A DNA stretch of 64,000 bases from Sphingobacteriales bacterium (GTDB taxonomy: Bacteria > Bacteroidota > Bacteroidia > Chitinophagales > Chitinophagaceae). The notes beneath the pieces were generated by a model. The model had not been told where the DNA came from, made no database searches, and saw only the letters and a list, made by a program, of their open reading frames with translations. Positions 25,739 through 34,600 of the stretch are shown in pieces. The position numbers and the translations under genes were made by a program. The stretch spans positions 248,001-312,000 of the forward strand of contig JACRLZ010000002.1 of the NCBI GenBank assembly GCA_016235125.1. The letters run 5' to 3'. Position 1 is the first letter of the stretch. Each line of letters starts with the position of its first letter.

Positions 25739-26743
25739 CTATTTCAGCTTATCGGCAGCTTCTTTCGCATCGGTAAACGTTTGGTCCAATCCATATGCCT
25801 TTAAGTAATTTATCCTGGCATTTTCTTTATCACCCAATGCTTCCTGGCATTTGCCTATCCAGAACCATGCATCGGGAAATTTTGGAGAAATAGTATTTGC
25901 CAGCTCAAATGTTTTTAAGGCATTGGCGAATTTTTTCTGATCATACTGGGCACTTCCTTTTTCAATATATGCATTCAGAAAATTATAATCATGCCCGATT
26001 GCTTCATCAAATAGTGAAAGGGCTTTTGCCTTATTATTAATGTTAGAAAAATAAATTCCCTTGTAATAATAAGGCTCGGCATGCAGGTGCAATGAATCTT
26101 TTGCAATGATGGAATCGCAAAGTGAAATAGTTTTTGGGTTTTTATTTTCGGCATACTTAAATGCCAGAGAATAATTAAGATCAATGTCAAAAGGAGCAAG
26201 TTGATAGGCTTTTTCAAGTACCTGTATGGCGCTGTCTGTTTCTTCTTTTTTATCCAGCAAATCGGCTTTCAACTTCAATACTTCCACTTGCTGAGGATGA
26301 TCATGAATGATCTGGTCGCAGACAAGCAAAGCATTATCTGTTTCGTTCTTTACTTCATATGCTCTTGCAAGAGTCAGCTGAAGCAAATAACTGCCGGGCA
26401 ATTCTTTTAATGCTTTACTCAGGAACACAAGGGCCGAATCAGGTTTTGATTGAAGCAAAAGTGTGCTGATGCCCAGGGCATATTTTTCTTCTTTCTTCAG
26501 CGACCAGGCTTTTTGAAAATCTGCCAATGCTGGTTCCGGAAAATTATTTTTGTTCAGTAAAACGGCCCTGCGGAAATACAGCTCATTATTGCTGTTATCA
26601 TTTTTTATACTGTCTGTCAGTGATGAAAAAGGCTGTTGTTTCAGAATATCATCGTAAGGAGAAGAACTTTCTTTATTATTACAGCCGCTTAATAAAAACA
26701 ACCCCATTAAAAAGCCAATAGCTATTTTTGCGCCTTTATTCAT
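25739..26743 (-). CDS. TPR-repeat lipoprotein
   Basis: The 334-residue product starts with a lipoprotein signal (FLLSGC, Cys21). The remainder is built of about eight tetratricopeptide repeats, visible as recurrent A..xx.ALxxFxxA patterns (PALADFQKAW, KALSLFDEAI, NALKTFELAN). Such proteins are scaffolds for protein complexes in the periplasm or on the outer membrane. A TAGTTTTG box lies five bases upstream. It heads the series with rpe, the small lipoprotein and the TonB-dependent receptor. Confidence 0.85.
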   Translation of the reverse strand: MNKGAKIAIGFLMGLFLLSGCNNKESSSPYDDILKQQPFSSLTDSIKNDNSNNELYFRRAVLLNKNNFPEPALADFQKAWSLKKEEKYALGISTLLLQSKPDSALVFLSKALKELPGSYLLQLTLARAYEVKNETDNALLVCDQIIHDHPQQVEVLKLKADLLDKKEETDSAIQVLEKAYQLAPFDIDLNYSLAFKYAENKNPKTISLCDSIIAKDSLHLHAEPYYYKGIYFSNINNKAKALSLFDEAIGHDYNFLNAYIEKGSAQYDQKKFANALKTFELANTISPKFPDAWFWIGKCQEALGDKENARINYLKAYGLDQTFTDAKEAADKLK

Positions 26744-26747
26744 CAGT

Positions 26748-26755
26748 CAAAACTA
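26748..26755 (-). promoter_or_regulatory. Putative -7 box for the TPR lipoprotein operon
   Basis: On the minus strand it reads TAGTTTTG, a full match to TAnnTTTG, ending five bases ahead of the ATG. No clear -33 element is present at the right distance. Confidence 0.5.
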
Positions 26756-26813
26756 AATGATTTTATAAACGGAGACATGACAATAGTCTGACAAAGGAAA
26801 TTTTTAACGAAAA

Positions 26814-26821
26814 TACCTTTG
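26814..26821 (+). promoter_or_regulatory. Putative -7 box for the PD40 protein gene
   Basis: TACCTTTG matches TAnnTTTG and stands 24 bases ahead of the ATG at 26846. A -33 TTTG is not obvious. Confidence 0.5.
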
Positions 26822-26845
26822 CTCACTTTGCATAAACGCTGGATT

Positions 26846-27994
26846 ATGAAAAAACTTGTTTCTTCCATGGGATTACTCATTGTCGTGATAGCTTTTACTT
26901 CTTTCGGGTTCGACTCACGACCTGCCTACCGGACAGGCAGGCTCACGACCTGCCTACCGGACAGGCAGGCTCACAACTCACAACTCACAACTGACACCCT
27001 TCTCTATCCCGAAGAAACACATCTGAAAAATGTGCAACAACTAACTTTCGGTGGCGATAATGCAGAAGCCTACTGGAGTTTTGATGGTAAATGGATCATC
27101 TTTCAGCGTACTAATGTAAAAGAAGGAACTAATTGTGACCAGATTTTTATTGGCAAGGTTCCCGGGCCAGGAAAAAAATTTGAATACAGAATGGTAAGCA
27201 GCGGAAAAGGAAGAACAACCTGCGGTGCTTTTTTGAAAAACGGGAAGCATATTATTTACGCATCCACTCATCTGGGCGCTGACAGCTGTCCGCCGGTGCC
27301 CGACAGAAAAAAGTATGGCAATAGATATATATGGCCTTTGTATGACAGTTACGACATTTTTATGGCCGACAGGGAAGGTAAGATCGTAAAACAGCTTACA
27401 CATTCAAAAGGCTATGATGCGGAGGCTACCCTTTCTCCGAATGGAAAGAAAATGATTTACACCAGCGATAAGGACGGCGACATTGATTTATATATTATGG
27501 ATTTGAAAACGGGAAAGGAAAAAAGAGTGACCAATACCCTTGGTTATGATGGTGGCGCATGGTTCAGTCCCGATGGGAAAAAGATCATCTGGCGGGCATC
27601 AAGACCTAAAACCGATGAGGAAGTAAAAGAATATAAAGAATTACTTGCCGAAAACCTTGTTGCACCAACCAATATGGAAGTATTTGTGGCAAATGCAGAT
27701 GGAAGCGATGTAAAGCAGGTCACACATTTTGGCCAGGCCAACTGGGCCCCGGCTTATTTTCCGGATAGCAAACGCATCATCTTCGCCAGCAACCATGCCA
27801 GCAAAAGAGGATTTCCTTTCAATCTTTATTCAATCAACGAGGATGGAACAAACCTTCAGAAACTTACCCATGAGAAGATCTTCGATGCATTTCCCATGTT
27901 TTCACCGAATGGTAAAAAAGTGATTTTCTGCAGCAACCGGAACAACGGGGGCACAAGAGATACCAATATTTTTATTGCGGATTGGGTGGAATAA
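26846..27994 (+). CDS. TolB-like PD40 beta-propeller protein, secreted
   Basis: With the ATG at 26846 the product is 382 residues. A signal peptide (MKKLVSSMGLLIVVIAFTSFG) is followed by a short low-complexity linker. Five or six PD40 (WD40-like) blades come next, recognisable by repeats such as WSFDGKWIIF, LSPNGKKMIYTSDKDGDIDLYIMD, FSPDGKKIIWRA and FSPNGKKVIFCSNRN. TolB-type propellers are periplasmic protein-binding modules. The linker is encoded by two tandem copies of a 28-base palindromic repeat and three copies of a 7-base repeat, so it differs in origin from the rest of the gene. The frame survives because those copies together remain open. Confidence 0.85.
   Translation: MKKLVSSMGLLIVVIAFTSFGFDSRPAYRTGRLTTCLPDRQAHNSQLTTDTLLYPEETHLKNVQQLTFGGDNAEAYWSFDGKWIIFQRTNVKEGTNCDQIFIGKVPGPGKKFEYRMVSSGKGRTTCGAFLKNGKHIIYASTHLGADSCPPVPDRKKYGNRYIWPLYDSYDIFMADREGKIVKQLTHSKGYDAEATLSPNGKKMIYTSDKDGDIDLYIMDLKTGKEKRVTNTLGYDGGAWFSPDGKKIIWRASRPKTDEEVKEYKELLAENLVAPTNMEVFVANADGSDVKQVTHFGQANWAPAYFPDSKRIIFASNHASKRGFPFNLYSINEDGTNLQKLTHEKIFDAFPMFSPNGKKVIFCSNRNNGGTRDTNIFIADWVE
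26914..26990. repeat. Two 28-base palindromic repeats plus three 7-base repeats inside a gene
   Basis: The 28-base unit at 26914-26941 is repeated exactly at 26942-26969. Each unit holds CCTGCCT-ACCGGAC-AGGCAGG, a hairpin-forming palindrome. Three copies of CTCACAA follow at 26970-26990. The unit length is not a multiple of three, so the two copies are read in different frames. Confidence 0.9.
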
Positions 27995-28047
27995 CTGCTT
28001 TGGAATGGTATTTGAGAAAACCTCTGTTTGAAACCAACAGATAACTG

Positions 28048-28803
28048 ATGAAAAATTTTATACTTCTTGCTGCCACGGCAATTTTCCTGGCCGGCTGCTC
28101 GAAATCAACCAGTTCTTATGTAAACAATCCTGATATTCCTGATTATTTGCATAACAGGCCGGTAGGAGCATCTGCGAATGAATTATTATCCGCATCAAAG
28201 TACAGTTCCGTAAAAATTGAGGTACAATATATGACCGGCTTCCAGCCGGATGCTGCCGCCCTTGCCCATTTGCAGAACAACCTGCAATCATTATTGAACA
28301 AGCCCGGCGGTATTACAATCATCACAAAAGAAATACCGGCATCTTCCAATCTTTCTCTTTCAGTAAATGATGTGTACACTATTGAAAAAAACAACCGCAC
28401 CGCTTTTACCAATGGCAGTGAAATAGCAGTATATATATTATACACCAATGGCAATTATACCGATAATAATGTACTGGGGGTGGCATACAAAAATACTTCA
28501 GCTGTTTTATTCGGTAAAAAGATCAATGACAATTCGGGTGGATTTGGCCAGGCCAGCCGTACCAAACTGGTGGCAACAGTAATTGAACACGAAATAGGTC
28601 ACTTACTTGGCCTCGTAGATATTGGTTCGCCGATGCAGGTTAATCATAAAGATGCAGCGAACGGTAATCATTGCAATAACAGCAACTGCCTGATGTATTA
28701 TGCTTCAGAAACAAGCGATATATTGGGTATTCTCATCACAGGCAATATTCCATCATTCGATTCAAATTGCCGTGCCGATATGACTGCCAATGGCGGCAAG
28801 TGA
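28048..28803 (+). CDS. Metzincin-like zinc metalloprotease lipoprotein
   Basis: The 251-residue product has a lipoprotein signal (IFLAGC, Cys17). The zinc motif HEIGHLLGL is at residues 181-189, followed by Asp191 (HExxHxxGLxD), and a Met-turn-like CLMYY is found about 40 residues later. This matches the metzincin/archaemetzincin-like fold more than thermolysin. The third metal ligand would be Asp191 or a nearby His. The N-terminal half is less conserved. It is likely anchored in the periplasm or on the cell surface. It follows the PD40 gene by about 50 bases on the same strand. Confidence 0.82.
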   Translation: MKNFILLAATAIFLAGCSKSTSSYVNNPDIPDYLHNRPVGASANELLSASKYSSVKIEVQYMTGFQPDAAALAHLQNNLQSLLNKPGGITIITKEIPASSNLSLSVNDVYTIEKNNRTAFTNGSEIAVYILYTNGNYTDNNVLGVAYKNTSAVLFGKKINDNSGGFGQASRTKLVATVIEHEIGHLLGLVDIGSPMQVNHKDAANGNHCNNSNCLMYYASETSDILGILITGNIPSFDSNCRADMTANGGK

Positions 28804-28810
28804 CAATAAG

Positions 28811-28842
28811 TTTTGATGTTGGCAACCTATGCAGTAGTTTTG
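28811..28842 (+). promoter_or_regulatory. Promoter TTTTG-N19-TAGTTTTG
   Basis: TTTTG at 28811-28815 and TAGTTTTG at 28835-28842 are spaced by 19 bases, the exact Bacteroidota sigma-A arrangement. The start codon at 28860 lies 17 bases downstream. This supports the chosen short start of the membrane protein. Confidence 0.82.
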
Positions 28843-28859
28843 GCCACAAAATTATTGCT

Positions 28860-29324
28860 ATGTATCAGGGCATGCTTCATCTTCACAGTGTTCTCCGTTG
28901 GATAATTCTTATACTTTTATTGGTTGCTTTTTATAAAAATTTTGCTGACAGAAAAGGAGAATTTACTATTTCACATAAGAAGATTGGACTGATCCTGATG
29001 ATCTGTGCTGATACTATGTTGCTGGTGGGATTGTATCAATGGTTCACAGGGCCATTGGGGTTAAAAAATATTCAGGCAGGTGGGTTCAAAGAAACAATGA
29101 GCAACTCTTACTACCGTTTTTTTGCTATAGAACATACTACGGGAATGTTACTGGCAATTATTTTTATTCATCTTGCTTATTCTTTTTGTAAGAAAGATGT
29201 GCCGGGCCCGCAAAAACATAAACGTCTTTTATTATACTATGGTCTTGCCTTGCTTATCATACTTATCTCTGTTCCATGGCCATTCAGGCAAATAATAGGA
29301 AGACCGTGGTTTCCGGGATTATGA
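28860..29324 (+). CDS. Small integral membrane protein with conserved His residues
   Basis: The ATG at 28860, supported by the promoter just upstream, gives 154 residues with four membrane segments. Possible metal or haem ligands are placed in helices: LHLHSVLRW at the start, EHTTGM in the third helix and FIHLAYSF. Bacteroidota proteins of this pattern are often labelled cytochrome b-like, but a haem-binding role is not shown by the sequence. The protein ends with a WPFRQIIGRPWF tail that is probably cytoplasmic or periplasmic. It converges with the phosphodiesterase gene two bases away. Confidence 0.7.
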   Translation: MYQGMLHLHSVLRWIILILLLVAFYKNFADRKGEFTISHKKIGLILMICADTMLLVGLYQWFTGPLGLKNIQAGGFKETMSNSYYRFFAIEHTTGMLLAIIFIHLAYSFCKKDVPGPQKHKRLLLYYGLALLIILISVPWPFRQIIGRPWFPGL

Positions 29325-29326
29325 TG

Positions 29327-29827
29327 TCATCGTTTGCCGAGTTCGATAACCTCGCAATCCTTGATATTTTTTCCGTCAATTGCAAATCGTACAATTGTTC
29401 TCACCTTATGCCACCCATGTTTACCGGCAGCGCCGGGGTTCATGTGCAGGCAATTAATTTTCTCATCATACATCACCTTTAAAATATGCGAATGCCCGCT
29501 GATGAACAATTGAGGTTGATGAATGGATAATTCTCTTCTTGTTGCTGGATTGTATTTTGGCGGCGAACCGCCGATATGCCGCATCAGCACTTTCACATCT
29601 TCACACATAAAGACTAATTGTTCGGGGAACTCATTCCTTATTTCCTGCTCATCAATATTTCCAAAAACTCCTTTAATAACCTTCCGGCCGCTTTCAGCGT
29701 CCAGACGGTTAGCGACAGCTTCTCCAAAATCCCCCGCATGCCACACTTCATCGCAGTTTTCAAAATGTTTAAAAACTGCTTCATCTAAAAAACCATGTGT
29801 GTCTGATAGTAACCCGATTCTTGTCAT
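29327..29827 (-). CDS. YfcE-type metallophosphoesterase
   Basis: The 166-residue cytoplasmic enzyme has the full calcineurin-like metal site: LLSDTHG (Asp9, His11), HAGDFG, VFGNID, the GHSHI motif and MNPGA near the C terminus. Size and motif spacing match YfcE/MJ0936, which hydrolyse phosphodiesters of uncertain natural identity. It is monocistronic and convergent with the small membrane protein. Confidence 0.9.
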   Translation of the reverse strand: MTRIGLLSDTHGFLDEAVFKHFENCDEVWHAGDFGEAVANRLDAESGRKVIKGVFGNIDEQEIRNEFPEQLVFMCEDVKVLMRHIGGSPPKYNPATRRELSIHQPQLFISGHSHILKVMYDEKINCLHMNPGAAGKHGWHKVRTIVRFAIDGKNIKDCEVIELGKR

Positions 29828-29862
29828 GAGATAAAGATATTAACCCATTCTCAAACCAACCA

Positions 29863-29878
29863 CTCACCCTGCCGGGTG
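29863..29878. repeat. CACCC-TGCC-GGGTG hairpin, copy 1
   Basis: The 16-base word CTCACCCTGCCGGGTG occurs here and again at 39086-39101. It forms a five-pair stem with a four-base loop. This copy lies in the leader of the large trefoil-protein operon. The following 60 bases contain several more CACCCT words. Confidence 0.6.
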
Positions 29879-29974
29879 ATTGCCCTTCTCATTTCACCCT
29901 CATCTTTCACCCTTCAGGGCACTTGTCTTGCCTGTTGTTTTGATGAAACTTGCATACAAATAAAAATTTGCAAT

Positions 29975-31585
29975 ATGCCACTCCATTTTCTTTCTACCGT
30001 AATTCGCAGGTGTACAAAAATCACTTTGGTTATTATGGGTTTGCTTTTTTCCACCACCGGACTGAAGGCGCAGGAAGCGATCTACCTGAAAAACCGCTGG
30101 ACCAATGAGTATATCGGTTACTGGATCCATGAAAGTATCCCTGGCGGCAAGCCTGCATTTTATATGAGCACAACAGCAAAAAAAACATTATGGTTTGTAG
30201 AAAGAGTGGATGATACGTATGTGCTGCTCAAAAACAAGGAAGGGCTTTACCTGAATGTGGAAAAAGGTTATCTGGAAGCCAGTAAGGTGCCTGCAAGTTT
30301 TTTCAGCGCCCAGTGGAAGCTGCCGGCAGCTGGTGGATATAATACTATCATCAACCGATGGACGGGGGTGTACATACATAACGAGTATGGAAGAATAGAA
30401 GCCACTAAAGGGAGTTCCGGCTGGTATAGTGCACAATGGGCAATGGAGGATGCGGATGGCAAACCGGTATTGGCAAAAGATTTTTCCCTGAATACATATA
30501 CTTCTTTTTTGCCCAACCAACAGATGTATTACAAGATGGAAAAACTCACATACAGTTCGGCCCCGCTTTATTTAGATATCAACAGGGCCAAAAGTTCAGA
30601 CCTGGCCATAGCGACAGATTATGGCGGCGACAATGGCGGTAAAGCCTGGAAATTTACGTTGGTTTCGGATGGATGGTATAAAATATCCAACCTGAAACTG
30701 GGGGGGAATAAAGTGCTGGCCATTGCAAAAAATACAAACGGTACATACTATTTCGTTCTTACTGATTTTGCCAATTACCCCAACCAGTTGTGGCGGATGA
30801 TACAGTTTAAGGATCAGACCCTGATAAACTATGTGACCGAGAAAAAACTGCAACCGGAAAAATTCGCATCTATGCACTACACACTGGTCTCCAAACAACA
30901 TGGACTGGAACCGATAAAAGCATTGGCTGATATGAAGGACAATCCAAAGTTTTTTTCGTACGGGTTCAACCTTGACCTGTATCTCTATAACCCCTTTGAT
31001 TTATTCTGGCAGGTAAAACCGGTTGATGATATTGCCGCTATCAGGAATATTCCCCTGAACACAGCAGAACAAAATGCTCTTCTTAAAGAAAGCATTGATA
31101 ACAGTACGAAAGTATTTAACGAGGCTATGCTGAAAGCAACACCCATTGCGCAATCTCCATTTAAAATGCCTGTTGGACGTATAAAGGGAGCGGAGTTACC
31201 CATTACCCCTGTAGGTGGCAGAGACCTCAGCGCTCTTTACGGAAAGAATGAAAGGGAATACACACAGGAGGAATGGGATAATGCTGTACGAATTGCAGGT
31301 ACAATACCCATCTACTTTTTCAATAACACTAATACTGAAATTAGATTCACCCTGACTTATACAGACCAATGGGGGCAGCCGGTAACAAAAAATTACAAGC
31401 CTATGGCGGGAAAAAATGGAGCCGTCTATCTTGACCCCCTATGTACTTATATTTTGCTTACGGCTACAGACCCTGCAACAGGGAAAGAATTATGCAAGTC
31501 AAATTTATTCTATAGGTCAAAAGCGGTAAAGATTTACCTTGACGGCACTGTCAATGATGCAAGGTTTTCTGTATGGAACTGGTAA
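29975..31585 (+). CDS. Secreted protein with two beta-trefoil-like repeat regions
   Basis: The start is set at the ATG 29975; the 536-residue product begins with a signal sequence cut after GLKAQ (residue 33). Residues 34-160 form three repeats of about 40 residues, each with the pattern (I/L)xNxWxxxYIxxExGxLEAxxxxxxxxSAQW, which suggests a RICIN-like beta-trefoil. A more diverged set (about residues 185-330) repeats W/F-rich strand ends (KAWKFTLV, QLWRMIQF, LFWQVKPV). A helical stretch (330-430) and a terminal beta region ending in SVWNW follow. The repeat type recurs in the next gene. Trefoils usually bind sugars, so surface or matrix binding is plausible. I do not recognise a named family. 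Confidence 0.7.
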   Translation: MPLHFLSTVIRRCTKITLVIMGLLFSTTGLKAQEAIYLKNRWTNEYIGYWIHESIPGGKPAFYMSTTAKKTLWFVERVDDTYVLLKNKEGLYLNVEKGYLEASKVPASFFSAQWKLPAAGGYNTIINRWTGVYIHNEYGRIEATKGSSGWYSAQWAMEDADGKPVLAKDFSLNTYTSFLPNQQMYYKMEKLTYSSAPLYLDINRAKSSDLAIATDYGGDNGGKAWKFTLVSDGWYKISNLKLGGNKVLAIAKNTNGTYYFVLTDFANYPNQLWRMIQFKDQTLINYVTEKKLQPEKFASMHYTLVSKQHGLEPIKALADMKDNPKFFSYGFNLDLYLYNPFDLFWQVKPVDDIAAIRNIPLNTAEQNALLKESIDNSTKVFNEAMLKATPIAQSPFKMPVGRIKGAELPITPVGGRDLSALYGKNEREYTQEEWDNAVRIAGTIPIYFFNNTNTEIRFTLTYTDQWGQPVTKNYKPMAGKNGAVYLDPLCTYILLTATDPATGKELCKSNLFYRSKAVKIYLDGTVNDARFSVWNW

Positions 31586-31623
31586 TAAATATTGTTTATT
31601 CAATGCTACTAAAACTTTTTATA

Positions 31624-34600
31624 ATGAAACACACCAGGCACTTGTTCTGCATTTGCATTGTTAGTTTGTTTTCGGCAGGGATGCATGCAAACGATAGAAT
31701 TAATTTCTATACTGATTCTTCAATTATTACCAGGCATGTAGCTTCAGAAGACGAAAAACAAGCCATCGCCAATGCTATCAATAAATTTCTTGACCCGGTA
31801 GGTATTAAATTGGGCGAGCTGAATTTATCTTCTAACGAAAGCGGCGGCAAAACAGCCAGCGGCAATGTTTCTTTTTTTGGGTTTGATAATATTGCACTGA
31901 AAGCAGATTTCATTTCCGCAACAAAAGTTAAGTCCATCAGCGCTGCTTTTCCGGAAGCTGCCACACTAACCATTGATAAACTAACAAAGTTTCTTTCGGG
32001 TAAATCGCTTAGTTCTTTTTTGCCCAAATCATTTCCGCTGCATACCGGCATTTCGCTGAAAGATTTTTTACTGGAGTTTGATGACCAGGGCGACAGCCTC
32101 AGCCAATTCAACGTAAACTTTGCTGTGGGCAATTATTCCATGGAAGGTTTTGATGGTTTCACCATTGAAGGCATGACCATTGGTTTTACATTGGACAAAC
32201 CAACATCAGCACAAAAGAAAGCAACAGCGACTATCAGCGGCGATGGAAAAATTGGGGCCATTCCCATCAGCCTCAGTGCAAATATGTCTTCAGACCCGGA
32301 TGACTTACTGTTTACATTTACTGCATCAGGAATAAATATTCCTGCTTTACTCAATACTTTTTTGAGTGATAGCAGGGCCAACAGTTTACTCCGGTTTATT
32401 CCGCCATCTTTCAAGTCTAAGGAAATTTCTTCCATCACTGTCAGTATAAATCCAACGAGTAAAAATTTTTCGGGTTTGTCCCAAACCAGTTTTGGCGAAG
32501 CGGAAATACAGTTTAATGCAGCTACGGAAGAATCAAAATCAACCATGCTGTTTGCGCTGGCCCCGCCTGCCGGGTTTAAATTTTCTCAAATAGCCGGTTC
32601 ACTTTCACCAATGGATGCGATAGAACTGAGCGGCACGGCTATTATTATTTCCACCCTGGCCGATGAGGATGTAAAAACTAATTTATCTGCATTAAAAGAT
32701 GAAGGGGAAATAAAAGTAGAGCAGGGCGTCAATCTTTTCTCCAGTATAAAACTGAGTGATGACCTGGCAAAACTATTAAAAGTAAATGCCATAAAACTAA
32801 AAGGTACCTGCAATGAAACTTTTACTAATATGAGCATGGATGCGGCATTGGATTTAAACATACCAATGGGTGCCAGCATTACTATGAAGGAAGTGCTGTT
32901 TGGTATACGACTGGGAACGGTAAACCCGATTGAGCTTAGCCTTGGAGGGAAAATAGAAGCAAAGATTGGAAATGATTTAGTAGGCTTTAATGCAAGCTTT
33001 GCCTTTGCTCCCGTTGATCAGAAGATAAGCGGCGAATTTTTTATGAATGCATTAAAAAAACAAAATGCCGCATTGGTTACAGCTAAAACAAAGGATGAAT
33101 TACCGGAATGGACAAATCCGTTTGGTATCCCGGGTGTGGGTTTGAGAAGATTGGGAGTAAGTGCGGGAATTGATTTTAAGAACCCGATATTGATCAGTTC
33201 TTTAGGATTTACTGGCGCAGCAAGATTGGGTACAGTTACCAACCGGGCAAAACACATAGAAGGGGATGCAACGATAGTTGTGGATATTACAAAACCTACC
33301 AACAGCCTGATTGATGTAACGATGAAGAACATGACCATACTGGCCATGATTGAGGCTTTTGTAGAAAATGCATCTATTCAGGGGCAGTTAAGAACAATGC
33401 TTAATACAGGCATAGACCAGGGCCGTGTGCTGGTGGTGCCGGTGGATGGCATGAAGGCATTTGGGAAAACCTATAATAAAGGAGTGGCGGTAAGCGGCCA
33501 GTTATCACTGGGTGGTATAAAAGCGTATGGAGATTTTAGTCTGAACGATGCTGGTGTTTCCGGCGCCGGTTCTATGGATGCCATAAACTGGGGCAATGGC
33601 GCATTTATTATTTCTGGTCGTACTACTGATAAGCCGCAGTTTAGTTTTTCCTATACAAAAGGCTCAGTACCTTCTTTTTTTATTGATGGTAAAATAAGTT
33701 TACTCGGCATCAGCAGCGAAACTACAGCATCGTTGGATGCAACAGGTTTTTCCTTTACCACTACCGGAAAAATTGCCAACGCATTTGAAGCCACTCTTGA
33801 AGGAAAAGGGAATTTTAGTGAGTCTGCTAAAGGTATTTATGTAAGAGCTGCATTGCGGAATGACCTGGTATCACAAATGAACCAGCTGGTGACCGGAAAA
33901 ATTAATGAAGCAATACAAACCACAAAAACTACGTTCCAAAACACCCGGAATGCTTTGGCCAAGTCACAGAGTGATTTGAAATATATTGATGACCAGATAA
34001 TAAGCAGGACTAAAATTTTACAAGGACAAAAAGCAGCTGATGTACAAAAAATAAGGGACGAGGCTATCAGGCAGATGAATGAAAAGCAGGCCTTTATTAA
34101 TACCTGCCTCGCTAATAATGCTGCCAGTCAGAAACGAATCAATGAACTGGTAAACTGGTATGATGCATTTGAAAAAGCAGGTTTGTATTCGGCCATAGCG
34201 GCTAATAATACGGCTATTGAGTCTGCCAGGGCTGCTTATGCTGTTTCTATGAGTACCGTAAATGCAACAGCCGATGTAGTAGAGGCATTTCCCAACGACC
34301 CCGAATTAATACGATTGTATTTAGAAAGAGGAACAAAACAAATTGCTCTGCAAACTGCTAATGCAGGTGTGGATATTGCAGAAGGCGTTTCGGTGGGCAC
34401 ATTAGAAGCTACCAGATTTGTAATGAATGGGGTGCTGGGCGGAGTGTTTGATATAAAGTCTGCAGAGTTTTCCGGCACATTCGGATTGAATAATCAATAC
34501 AAGATAAATACTGCATTAAATTTTACACTGGCAGGTAAGCCATACAATATGATAGCCGAAATTGATTTTACCAACCTGGCTGCCAGTGCCGGTAAAATAG

